This document shows, piece by piece, positions 1 to 6,767 of a DNA stretch of 12,103 bases. The stretch's first letter is position 1. The number at the start of each line of letters is the position of its first letter. The notes beneath the pieces were generated by a model. That model did not search any database. It worked only from the letters and a program-made list of their open reading frames with translations, and was not told the origin of the DNA. The stretch comes from Candidatus Omnitrophota bacterium. GTDB lineage: Bacteria > Omnitrophota > Gorgyraeia > Zapsychrales > Zapsychraceae. Made by a program: the position numbers and the translations under genes. The stretch covers positions 1-12,103 of the forward strand of contig JAKQLT010000129.1 of the NCBI GenBank assembly GCA_029567025.1. The letters run 5' to 3'.

Positions 1-32
1 AGCGTAAAACCTTTCTGATTACGAAGTCTCAT
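1..32 (-). CDS. Type IV pilin / pseudopilin, N-terminal fragment (truncated by window edge)
   Basis: Only the first ten codons and part of the eleventh are present, reading MRLRNQKGFT(L). This is a textbook class III prepilin leader: a short basic peptide (R2, R4, K7), then G8 and F9-T10-L11. A prepilin peptidase (PilD type) would cut between G8 and F9 and N-methylate the phenylalanine. The start is fixed by a perfect AGGAGG ribosome binding site seven bases upstream. The product would be a pilus or type II secretion pseudopilin subunit held in the inner membrane before assembly by the ATPases and PilC/GspF encoded just upstream. Major versus minor pilin cannot be decided because the rest lies outside the window. 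The gene is preceded by a c-di-GMP riboswitch, which suggests its expression is second-messenger controlled. Confidence 0.85.
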   Translation of the reverse strand, partial: MRLRNQKGFT

Positions 33-39
33 AAAACTT

Positions 40-45
40 CCTCCT
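40..45 (-). promoter_or_regulatory. Strong Shine-Dalgarno site of the pilin gene
   Basis: The minus strand reads AAAGGAGGAAG here, with AGGAGG at a 7-nt spacing from the ATG at 32-30. It is the strongest ribosome binding site in the window. Several upstream genes (mreC, mreD, mrdA, ATPase B) have no clear one. A highly translated structural subunit such as a pilin would need it, and it decides the start codon. Confidence 0.8.
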
Positions 46-239
46 TTTTCCCTTTATAATAGGGATTTTTAGAGCCTTGAAAAATTGAGGTCTTAATGGA
101 AGAAGTTAAAAAGAAAAGTAAATTAAAATTATAAAAAATAACGTTTTTCAACAATTCCTTTTTTATTTTTTCCCTTAATAACCTAACTTCTTTTGGCTCA
201 AGGTTTTAGAAAACCTTAAACATTTAAACTCTTAAAATA

Positions 240-268
240 ATTTTAATCCCACCTCCTTTCTATGTCAA
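240..268 (-). promoter_or_regulatory. Candidate sigma70 promoter P2, downstream of the riboswitch terminator
   Basis: The minus strand has a perfect -35 TTGACA (268-263), a 17-bp spacer, and a -10 TAAAAT (245-240, 5 of 6 matches to TATAAT). Transcription would start near 233, giving an untranslated leader of about 200 nt. Because it lies after the terminator at 295-325, transcripts from here would bypass the riboswitch. The match is strong, but the AT-rich context raises the chance of coincidence. Confidence 0.5.
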
Positions 269-294
269 CCTTTAATCCTTTATTTTTTCTTCAA

Positions 295-325
295 CAAAAA
301 AACCTATTCCCACATAGGAAATAGG
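295..325 (-). terminator. Intrinsic terminator, expression platform of the riboswitch
   Basis: The minus strand reads CCTATTTCC, loop TATGT, GGGAATAGG, then seven T. The nine-pair stem contains one T-G wobble. The run of T makes this a classical rho-independent terminator about 33 nt downstream of the aptamer. The segment TGTGGGAA (314-307), spanning the loop and 3' arm, can also pair with TTGCCACA (366-359) at the 3' end of the aptamer in 7 of 8 positions, an alternative fold that would disrupt the terminator. It also stands as the only clear terminator after the upstream motor operon. Confidence 0.85.
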
Positions 326-335
326 CTTATTATTC

Positions 336-353
336 AAAAGCTTTTAAGCTTTT
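336..353 (-). repeat. Small hairpin between aptamer and terminator
   Basis: The minus strand reads AAAAGCT, loop TAAA, AGCTTTT, an inverted repeat of seven pairs between the end of the aptamer and the terminator hairpin. It has no T-tract of terminator quality. It may act as a spacer or pause element in the expression platform. Its role is unknown. Confidence 0.45.
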
Positions 354-357
354 CTTT

Positions 358-440
358 CTGTGGCAACTGGCTATCCTAAAAATTTTAGGACCCTTTAGCT
401 TTGCGTCCCATCCTTACGAATGGTTTGCCCTTTTCACAAC
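358..440 (-). promoter_or_regulatory. Cyclic-di-GMP-I (GEMM-I) riboswitch aptamer
   Basis: Read on the minus strand, all conserved blocks of the GEMM-I aptamer occur in order: AAAGGGCAAACC, a stem CCATTC/GGATGG capped by a GTAA (GNRA) tetraloop, GGGACGCAAAGC, a second stem TCCTAA/TTAGGA, then ATAGCCAGTTGCC. The outer P1 helix is TTGTG (439-435) with CACAG (362-358). By alignment to the Vibrio cholerae Vc2 aptamer, the guanine-recognising G20 corresponds to the middle G of GGG at 429. The intercalating A47 corresponds to position 402 and C92 to about 363. Keeping G at the G20 position fits c-di-GMP rather than the cGAMP-selective GEMM-Ib variant. The RNA sits between a promoter and an intrinsic terminator and leads into the pilin gene, so it most likely controls pilin transcription. 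Confidence 0.93.
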
Positions 441-460
441 AACGTTGTGTTGTCAATTGA

Positions 461-489
461 AATATAACACATCAAATAAAAATTTGCAA
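461..489 (-). promoter_or_regulatory. Candidate sigma70 promoter P1 of the riboswitch-pilin transcript
   Basis: The minus strand has -35 TTGCAA (489-484, 4 of 6), a 17-bp spacer and -10 TATATT (466-461, 5 of 6). Transcription is predicted to start at about 455-454, some fifteen bases before the aptamer P1 stem, which is the expected geometry for a riboswitch. It lies just after the stop codon of the coiled-coil gene. No terminator separates the two, so read-through from the upstream operon may also pass through the riboswitch. Confidence 0.6.
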
Positions 490-516
490 AAAATCTTTGA
501 TCCATCCATAAAGCGA

Positions 517-1485
517 TTACCGCGAAGATTTTTCAAGCATCGCTTTTTCTTTTTCTAACTGCAATTTCTCGTCATTAAGAGATTGTAAAATCTTCTCTAA
601 TCTGGAAATTTCTTTCCGCCATTCTTCAGCTGATAAAATTTCAGCTTGGGTTGTTTGAATCTTCTGTTTCGCTTGAAAAATAACACTCTCAATCTTTTTC
701 TTCTCAACGCTTAAACGCGTAATATCTTCTGTCAATTTTAATACTTGTAACTGATTTTTCCGATCCAATTGGCCTAAAAGAACCTGTTGTTGTTGCTTCT
801 CTGCTAAAGAATTATCTAACGCACTTTTAGATACAATGACTTGTTGCTCCAAAAGGAAATGATCTCTTTTCAATCCTTCTAATATTCCTAACGGCTTTCG
901 ATATTTATTCTCTAATCGGGCCAATTCTTTTTCAAGAACTCTTATTTTCTTTTCACTTACTATTAAATTGTCTTTTAAAGTCTTTTTTTCAATCTCCCAA
1001 TTAGAATTTTCTAACGACGCCATTTGCTTTTTTAAAGCCTCTAATTCCTTTCGTGCTACACTGACTTGATCCTTCAATAATGTTTCCTGATTTTTCTGTT
1101 CTCGCGCTTCTTTTTCCAAATCCATAATCTCTTTGGCAATTTGAATCCCTTCGGCCCTTAACCGCGCTTGCTTTTCTTCAGAAGATTTCTCGGCCGCCAA
1201 ACGATTTTGCAACAAAGTGTTTGTTTGGGATTTTTGAGCATCAACGGCTAATCGCATTCTTTCAAAATCTTTTTCTAATTTTTTATTCTGCTGGTCCAAA
1301 ACAATAATTTCTTTTTGTAACGCACCTATGTTCTGGCGAAGAATTGTATTTTCTTTTTCAATCGTGCTGATTGTTTCTTTAAAAAAATCTGTTTGAGCCA
1401 AACAAAAAGAAAAATTCAAAAAGACAAAAAATCCTGTTAAAAAAACCACACAAAAAACATAAAAATATCGTTCTTTCTTTTTCAT
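517..1485 (-). CDS. Exported coiled-coil protein of unknown function
   Basis: The 322-residue product has a basic start (MKKKER), a hydrophobic segment at about residues 7-30 and a possible signal peptidase I site after the C28-L29-A30 triplet; no good lipobox is visible. If uncleaved, the segment would be a single N-terminal membrane anchor. Almost all the rest, about 35-320, is rich in K, E, Q and L with heptad-like spacing, typical of a long coiled coil. No catalytic or binding motif is recognisable. It starts 19 bp after the PilC/GspF gene with an AAAGGA site at a long 12-nt spacing, so it is probably the last gene of the motor operon. A periplasmic rod, tether or alignment role for the pilus machine is a guess from context. 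It could equally be a general cell-envelope protein. It does not resemble PilN or PilO closely enough to name. Confidence 0.75.
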   Translation of the reverse strand: MKKKERYFYVFCVVFLTGFFVFLNFSFCLAQTDFFKETISTIEKENTILRQNIGALQKEIIVLDQQNKKLEKDFERMRLAVDAQKSQTNTLLQNRLAAEKSSEEKQARLRAEGIQIAKEIMDLEKEAREQKNQETLLKDQVSVARKELEALKKQMASLENSNWEIEKKTLKDNLIVSEKKIRVLEKELARLENKYRKPLGILEGLKRDHFLLEQQVIVSKSALDNSLAEKQQQQVLLGQLDRKNQLQVLKLTEDITRLSVEKKKIESVIFQAKQKIQTTQAEILSAEEWRKEISRLEKILQSLNDEKLQLEKEKAMLEKSSR

Positions 1486-1504
1486 AAATTTATTCTATCC
1501 TTTT

Positions 1505-2722
1505 TTATGTCAATAATTTCGTCATCGATAAAATAGGCATAAATAGAGCAATAACGACAAATCCAATGACAATGCCTAAAACGCCAATAATAAGCGGCTC
1601 AATAATACTTGTCAAACCATCGACCGCTGCGTCAACTTGATCATCATAAAATTCAGCAATTTTCAATAACATCATTTCCATTTTCCCAGATTTCTCTCCC
1701 ACGCCAATCATACGCGTGACCATAGAAGGAAACACCTTACTGCGCTGAAGCGGCGCGGCAATGCTTTCCCCTTCTTTCACATTATTTTTCACATCTTCAA
1801 TCACATCCTCTAAAACTTTATTACCTATTGTTTTCTGAACCACATTTAATGATTCTAAAATGGGAACGCCACTTTGAATCAATGTTGCCAAAGTGCGGCT
1901 AAAGCGACTGATAGCCACTTTTCTTAAAATATCTCCGAAAATGGGCATATGTAAAATAAAACGGTCAATGATTCTGGCCCCTTTATCCGTCCGATGCCAC
2001 CAGACAAAAAATCCCCCTAAAACAATAACAATAAAAATTAAAAAAGGTAATTGCGTTTTTAATCCATCACTCATCGCGACTAAAATTTTTGTCATAACCG
2101 GTAAATCTTTATTAAAGGATTGATATATCTTAGAAAATGTCGGGACCACTTTCACCAATAAACCTGTTGTTATTAAAATGGCCATCGTAACAACCATGAT
2201 AGGATATGTTAAAGCCGATTTTACTTTGCGCTGCAATTTTAATGTTTTTTCCATATAGCCCGACACGCGATCCAATACTTGGCTTAAAATACCGCCTGTC
2301 TCGCCAACTCTAATCATATTGATAAATAACGGGCTAAACACTTTCGGATGTTTCGCGAACGAAGACGATAAACTTCCCCCATGCTGAATATCTGTCTGAA
2401 TAAGCGCAAGAATATGTTTAAAAAAGAAATTGGTTGTTTGCTCTTCCAAAGCGTTTAACGCCTGCAAGATTGGAATTCCCGCGTCAATCATGGTTGCTAA
2501 TTGACGTGCAAAAAGGACAAGCTCCTCTGGGCCAACTTTTTCTTTTTGAAAGAGCCGCCGTTGAGAAGACACCGTCGCGACTTCTTTTGTCTCAACAATA
2601 GAAATAATAACCAAATTTCTTTTACGTAGCTCTTCAACCACAGACTCTTTGGAATCAGCAGAAATCTTTCCTGAAAGAGTCTTCGCGTTCTCATCTTTCG
2701 CTGTATATTGAAATGTCGACAT
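1505..2722 (-). CDS. pilC: Type IV pilus / type II secretion inner-membrane platform protein (PilC/GspF)
   Basis: This 405-residue polytopic protein has the family's usual length and two tandem T2SSF domains. The first covers about residues 68-190 (FARQLATMIDAGIPILQAL at 71-89). The second covers about 271-395 (FSRTLATLIQSGVPILESL at 274-292). The repeated GETGG and GEKSG turns at about 140 and 342 mark the same place in each repeat. Membrane segments are predicted near 172-192, 222-242 and 373-397. The N-terminal MSTFQYTAKDENAKTLSGKI is typical of PilC/GspF. The protein forms the membrane base that couples ATPase motion to extraction and assembly of (pseudo)pilins. It starts 15 bp after the free domain protein D, with AAAGGAT ten bases before the ATG. 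Pilus and secretion homologues cannot be separated reliably from one gene, but the neighbouring pilin-like start and lack of other gsp genes favour a pilus. Confidence 0.93.
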   Translation of the reverse strand: MSTFQYTAKDENAKTLSGKISADSKESVVEELRKRNLVIISIVETKEVATVSSQRRLFQKEKVGPEELVLFARQLATMIDAGIPILQALNALEEQTTNFFFKHILALIQTDIQHGGSLSSSFAKHPKVFSPLFINMIRVGETGGILSQVLDRVSGYMEKTLKLQRKVKSALTYPIMVVTMAILITTGLLVKVVPTFSKIYQSFNKDLPVMTKILVAMSDGLKTQLPFLIFIVIVLGGFFVWWHRTDKGARIIDRFILHMPIFGDILRKVAISRFSRTLATLIQSGVPILESLNVVQKTIGNKVLEDVIEDVKNNVKEGESIAAPLQRSKVFPSMVTRMIGVGEKSGKMEMMLLKIAEFYDDQVDAAVDGLTSIIEPLIIGVLGIVIGFVVIALFMPILSMTKLLT

Positions 2723-2737
2723 AACAAAAAAATCCTT

Positions 2738-3190
2738 TTAAAGATAACAACGATTGATGGCGTTATCTATTTCTGCGCGTGTGGCAATAAATGGGGCAAT
2801 ACAGCATCGCGTTAATTTCTGCAATTCTTCTTTCGCGACCGCATCTAAAGGATTGGCCATGACAACGCTCAACACATCGCCAACACGCTCTAAAGGAATA
2901 ACATGTAACCGACGAGCATCTTCTTTCGAAACCAAGGTCAGGATGCGAAAATCTATTTCATATTGATCAATCGCGATATAAGGAAAATTGCATTGAATCA
3001 CTAATGCGACCATAACATCTTTTTCTTCAATAAATCCATATTTAATTAAAATATCACCAATGTAACCCCGATCTTTCTTCTGTAATTTTAAAGCTTTTTT
3101 TAATTGCTCTCGAGTAATTAAATTACGCTTTAAAAGAATCTGCCCTAATAATTCTTTTTTAGGTTGTTTTGGGTGTCTTCTAAAAAACAT
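2738..3190 (-). CDS. Free-standing MshEN / GspE N-terminal domain protein (D)
   Basis: The 150-residue product corresponds only to the N-terminal region of GspE/PilB ATPases, with no Walker motifs. Residues about 14-65 carry two MshEN-like repeats. The first is LLGQILLKRNLITREQL followed by KKALKLQ. The second begins YIGDILIKYGFIEEKD. The spacing of G, paired aliphatics, L and Q follows the c-di-GMP-binding MshEN motif, but the leading Arg of RLG is Leu and Tyr respectively. Residues about 66-148 match the second half of the ATPase N-domains (VIPLERVGDVLSVVMANPLD). It lies between ATPase C and PilC, with an AAAGGAT site five bases from its ATG. It may be a regulatory adaptor or a partner for an ATPase. 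It is probably cytoplasmic, having no signal peptide or membrane segment. Confidence 0.82.
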   Translation of the reverse strand: MFFRRHPKQPKKELLGQILLKRNLITREQLKKALKLQKKDRGYIGDILIKYGFIEEKDVMVALVIQCNFPYIAIDQYEIDFRILTLVSKEDARRLHVIPLERVGDVLSVVMANPLDAVAKEELQKLTRCCIAPFIATRAEIDNAINRCYL

Positions 3191-3228
3191 ATGAATCCTT
3201 TTTATGTTTTTTAATAATATTATTATTT

Positions 3229-3256
3229 ATTTTAACACTAAAATATTTCTTGAAAA
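3229..3256 (-). promoter_or_regulatory. Possible internal promoter before protein D
   Basis: In the 93-bp gap between ATPase C and protein D, the minus strand has TTTTCA (3256-3251, 4 of 6), a 16-bp spacer and TAAAAT (3234-3229, 5 of 6). The gap is the largest inside the motor operon, which makes an internal promoter plausible. AT-rich sequence makes chance matches common. Confidence 0.3.
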
Positions 3257-3283
3257 CAGATAAATAAAAAAGCTTTTACCCTA

Positions 3284-5032
3284 TTAGTCTTCTTTCGCTG
3301 TCACCCGTAAAACTTCTTCCAAAGGAATCATTCCAGAAACACATTTATCCATCGCATCCTGCCAAAGCGTCCGCATCCCTTTTTGAGAAATCGCGTATTC
3401 TTTAATTTTATCTGATGACGCGCCAGCTAAAAGCATCTGCCGGACATGATCATCGATCTCAAGGATTTCAGTAATATTTGTCCGCCCCCAATATCCCGTC
3501 TGACGACAAAAATCACATCCTTTGCCATGATAAAAAACAGTCCCTTGAGGAATATCGCGCTCATACCGTTGTAAAATAGACGCATCAATTTTTATAGGTT
3601 CTTTACACTGCAGACAAATTTTACGGCACAAACGTTGGGCCGTTACTAAAACAAGACTCGAACCTACTAAAAAAGGTTCAACCCCCATATCGACTAATCG
3701 AGTTAAAGCCCCGGCCGCATCATTCGTATGAAGCGTTGATAATACCAATTGGCCGGTCAAAGAAGCCTTAATCGCGATATCCGCTGTTTCATTATCTCGA
3801 ATTTCTCCGACCATAACCACATCCGGACTCTGACGCAGCACAGAACGTAACCCTTCTGCAAAAGTCAATCCAATATCACTGCGCACCTGAATCTGGGTTA
3901 ATCCTTCAATCAAATATTCCACTGGATCCTCAATCGTAATAATATTCCGATCCACCGTATTAAGTTCGTTAATAACAGAATACAAAGTTGTTGTTTTTCC
4001 GCTTCCTGTCGGGCCCGTGACTAAAATCATACCGAACGGTTTATGAATCGCTTCTGATAAAATTTTTAAAGCATTATTATTAAGCCCTAAACTATTTAAT
4101 CCGCCTGATAATGTCCGTTTATCTAAAATACGCATGACAATTTTCTGCCCAAATGTCGTTGGAAGTAAAGACACGCGAAAATCAATTTCTTTGCTGGACA
4201 CTTTTAATTTAAAACGACCGTCTTGCGGAATATGATTCGCCGTGATATCTAAACGCGACATGATCTTGATACGCACAATAACCGCGTTTTGATTTTCTTT
4301 TGGGACTTCTAAAATATCCCTTAAAACACCATCAATACGAAAACGAACGCGCACATGATCTATGGTTGGTTCAATATGAATATCCGAAGCCCTTTGACGA
4401 ATCGCTTCTTCAATAATCAAATTAACCATGCGGATGATCGGGGCTTTTTCGCTTTCATCGACGATACTCGTCATTTGTTCCGAAGAGCCTTCTTCAACAA
4501 CAATTTCAAACTCTTCCGATGTGGTGATGTCTTTTTGAATATCCTGGCTAATTTGCGCGACAGAATCTACTTTTTTTATTTCATAATACGTTTCTATGGT
4601 TTTTAAAATTTCCTTCTGGGTACTCATCACAATATCAATTTGTTTCCCAGTAATATTTCTTAAATCATCAATAACAAAAACATTTAACGGATCCGCAATA
4701 GCAACCGTCAAAACTTGGCCCAAAATAGATAAGGGAACGACTTTATACTGCAAAGCAACGCGCTGCGGAATCAATTCTTTTAAAGACGACTCTATTTTAT
4801 AACGACTGACATGCGCAAAAGGGACATTCAATGCTTCAACGAGTAAAGATAAAAATTCTTCCTCACTGATTAATCCTTTTTCCATAAAGGCCTGCTCCAA
4901 ACTCAATCCTTTTTTATTCTGCAAACTTCGAACATCAGCAAGGTCTTGAGAGCTAATCTTTTTAGTCTCTATAAGAGACTCTAAAACTTTTTCTTTGATA
5001 TTCTTAGGCATAAAGGGTTTTATCCTCTTCAT
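3284..5032 (-). CDS. pilB: PilB/GspE-type assembly ATPase (second of a tandem pair, C)
   Basis: The 582-residue product is a complete secretion/pilus ATPase. Residues about 10-150 form the GspE_N (MshEN-like) region, here strongly degenerate at the c-di-GMP motif. An acidic linker spans about 155-195. ASDIHIEP (215-222) opens the N2 domain. The hexamer ATPase domain has Walker A GPTGSGKTT (340-348, K346), Asp box IITIEDPVEY (364-373), Walker B SPDVVMVGEIRD (402-413, E409 or E410) and His box STLHTNDA (432-439). The zinc-binding cysteines are C473/C476 and C506/C509. All core residues are canonical, so it should be active. It would power pilin polymerisation from the cytoplasm through PilC. 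The first ATG overlaps ATPase B by 29 bp and has no ribosome binding site. An internal ATG at 5011 (M8, MPKNIKEK) has AGAGGA 11 bases upstream and only an 8-bp overlap, and may be the true start. Confidence 0.93.
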   Translation of the reverse strand: MKRIKPFMPKNIKEKVLESLIETKKISSQDLADVRSLQNKKGLSLEQAFMEKGLISEEEFLSLLVEALNVPFAHVSRYKIESSLKELIPQRVALQYKVVPLSILGQVLTVAIADPLNVFVIDDLRNITGKQIDIVMSTQKEILKTIETYYEIKKVDSVAQISQDIQKDITTSEEFEIVVEEGSSEQMTSIVDESEKAPIIRMVNLIIEEAIRQRASDIHIEPTIDHVRVRFRIDGVLRDILEVPKENQNAVIVRIKIMSRLDITANHIPQDGRFKLKVSSKEIDFRVSLLPTTFGQKIVMRILDKRTLSGGLNSLGLNNNALKILSEAIHKPFGMILVTGPTGSGKTTTLYSVINELNTVDRNIITIEDPVEYLIEGLTQIQVRSDIGLTFAEGLRSVLRQSPDVVMVGEIRDNETADIAIKASLTGQLVLSTLHTNDAAGALTRLVDMGVEPFLVGSSLVLVTAQRLCRKICLQCKEPIKIDASILQRYERDIPQGTVFYHGKGCDFCRQTGYWGRTNITEILEIDDHVRQMLLAGASSDKIKEYAISQKGMRTLWQDAMDKCVSGMIPLEEVLRVTAKED

Positions 5033-6755
5033 CGGGGGCAGTGACCCGAAGGACTTCCTCTAAAGACGTAAGTCCTTCTAAGGCCTTTCCTAATCCGTCT
5101 TCCCGCATAGTTCGCATTCCTTCTTGACGAGCCGCATGTTTGATCTTAAATTCTCCCACTCGAGCTAAAATCAACTCCTTAATCTGAGAAGAAAGAACCA
5201 TAATCTCCGTAATGCCAACACGGCCCCGATATCCCGTCTGAAAACAATGTTTGCATCCTTTTCCTCTAAATAACTCTACCGTCGATTTTTCTGCCATTTT
5301 TCCTAAACCCGCTTTTCGAGCTATGTCCTGAGGTAAAACATAAGACTCTTTACACGACGGACAAATTTTTCTAATAAGGCGTTGCGCCACAATAGCCAAT
5401 ACCGAGGAACAAATCAAAAAAGGCTCCACGCCCATATTAACCATACGCACCACCGACCCAGCGGCGGTGGTTGTATGCAAAGAACTCAAAACTAAATGTC
5501 CTGTTAACGCAGATTTTACCGCGATATCTAATGTCTCCGAATCACGAATCTCGCCAATCAAAATAACATCAGGATCCTGACGTAAAATAGAACGTAAACA
5601 CACAGGGAATGTTAATCCCAACGACGGTTTCACATTGACTTGATTAGCCCCTTTTAATTGATATTCCACAGGATCTTCGACGGTAACAATATTTTTTTCC
5701 GGAGAATCAATATATTTTAAAATAGAATACAACGTGGTCGTCTTTCCACTTCCCGTCGGGCCACAAGTTAATATCATCCCGTGAGGCTTAACCGCGCATT
5801 CCTTAAGCCGTCGCAAAGACTGCGCTTCAAATCCTAATTGATTAATATCAAGCACCGTGCCCTGTTGGTCTAAAAGACGAAGAACGACCTTTTCCCCAAA
5901 CGCTGTAGGCAAAACAGAAACACGAAAATCAACTTCTTGTTCCCCCTGAATTAATGTTTTAAATCGCCCATCTTGAGGAAGGCGATGTTCAGAAATATCA
6001 AGAGTGGAAATAACCTTAATACGAGAAACAATCGGCGCATGCAGAAATTTTGCCATACGATCGATCTCGCGGATAATCCCATCAATCCGATAGCGAATCC
6101 GCAATGTTTTTTCCATCGGCTCAATAAAAACATCACTGGCTTTCGCTAAAGCAGCTTGTTGAATGATGGTATCCGTCAACTTAATAATCGGCGCTTCATC
6201 AACGATTTGCTCAACAACCGGGACAGCTTGAGGGCCATCCTCTTTAATAAGCTCAATGGTTTCCGTTTCTTTGATATCTTTTATGATATCATTCAACTTA
6301 TCCGTGGCTTTTCCATCTTCTTTTAATAAATAATAACGATCAATGGCCGTCTTAATATCTTCCTGCGTGGCGATAAGAGGAATGACCTTATAGCCGGTTA
6401 AAGACTTAATATGATCGACCGCAAAAACATTTAAAGGATCGGCCATAGCAATGGTCAAATGTTCTCCCATCAAAGAAACAGGAATAATATAATATTGCCT
6501 TGCAATTTCTTGAGGAATAAGCTTAACAATCGCGACATCAATATTCATACGAGAAAGATGAATCGGCGGGACATCTAAGGTTTGCGCAATCACATCAAGA
6601 AGTTCACTCTCTTGGATCCACTGATGCTTAACTAAAATCTTACTTAATTCGCCGCCTTCACGCTGTTGTTCAATCAAGGCGTTCTTTAACTGTTCTGATG
6701 AAATCAGTTTACGGTCAAGCAGTATTTTTTGTAGACGTTCTTTTAGGGAAGCCAT
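5004..6755 (-). CDS. pilB: PilB/GspE-type assembly ATPase (first of a tandem pair, B)
   Basis: The 583-residue product has the same architecture and nearly the same length as its downstream neighbour, suggesting a tandem duplication that has diverged. The MshEN-like region covers about 5-60 (RLQKILLDRKLISSEQL at 7-23), followed by the rest of GspE_N to about 143. The ATPase core has Walker A GPTGSGKTT (332-340, K338), Asp box NIVTVEDPVEY (355-365), Walker B DPDVILIGEIRD (394-405, E402), and zinc cysteines C465/C468 and C501/C504. Two departures stand out: the usual ASDIHIEP reads ASDVFIEP (206-213), losing its histidine, and the His-box end HTNDA reads HTTTA. H427 itself is kept. These suggest altered kinetics or a specialised role, not obvious inactivation. 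It starts 12 bp after protein A without a clear ribosome binding site, so translation may be coupled. No PilT-type protein is present, so a retraction role cannot be excluded, although the large N-domain and Cys motif favour PilB/GspE. Confidence 0.93.
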   Translation of the reverse strand: MASLKERLQKILLDRKLISSEQLKNALIEQQREGGELSKILVKHQWIQESELLDVIAQTLDVPPIHLSRMNIDVAIVKLIPQEIARQYYIIPVSLMGEHLTIAMADPLNVFAVDHIKSLTGYKVIPLIATQEDIKTAIDRYYLLKEDGKATDKLNDIIKDIKETETIELIKEDGPQAVPVVEQIVDEAPIIKLTDTIIQQAALAKASDVFIEPMEKTLRIRYRIDGIIREIDRMAKFLHAPIVSRIKVISTLDISEHRLPQDGRFKTLIQGEQEVDFRVSVLPTAFGEKVVLRLLDQQGTVLDINQLGFEAQSLRRLKECAVKPHGMILTCGPTGSGKTTTLYSILKYIDSPEKNIVTVEDPVEYQLKGANQVNVKPSLGLTFPVCLRSILRQDPDVILIGEIRDSETLDIAVKSALTGHLVLSSLHTTTAAGSVVRMVNMGVEPFLICSSVLAIVAQRLIRKICPSCKESYVLPQDIARKAGLGKMAEKSTVELFRGKGCKHCFQTGYRGRVGITEIMVLSSQIKELILARVGEFKIKHAARQEGMRTMREDGLGKALEGLTSLEEVLRVTAPDEEDKTLYA

Positions 6756-6767
6756 GCGTTTAGGACA

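Larger units (their letters stand above)
33..295 (-). other. AT-rich 5' leader of the pilin gene, about 260 nt
   Basis: This stretch between the riboswitch terminator and the pilin start holds no convincing gene. It contains a strong promoter-like sequence (240-268, listed separately). It also has a near-perfect inverted repeat at 200-217 (minus strand AAGGTTT, loop TCTA, AAACCTT) with no T-tract, so it is probably not a terminator. A small hairpin of five pairs, TCCCT/AGGGA, lies just upstream of the ribosome binding site at about 47-63. The rest is low-complexity A/T sequence. Confidence 0.6.

Noticed and set aside
33..170. Possible small upstream reading frame from a TTG near 150 that runs to TGA overlapping the pilin ATG
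   Set aside because: It has only a weak AAGGA in front, an unusual start, and a low-complexity Phe/Asn/Lys-rich product as expected from random AT-rich sequence.
200..217. Inverted repeat AAGGTTT/AAACCTT as a second terminator
   Set aside because: No T-tract follows on the minus strand, and the stem is AT-rich. It is noted only as a leader hairpin.
251..257. AGGAGGT-like ribosome binding site inside the P2 spacer
   Set aside because: No ATG, GTG or TTG lies at a usable distance; the next ATG is about 28 nt away and would give only five codons.
1893..2123. Plus-strand open frame inside the pilC gene, and similar short frames in other genes
   Set aside because: They lie opposite or out of frame with well-supported genes, show no domain, and have no ribosome binding site. 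They are shadows of the coding strand.
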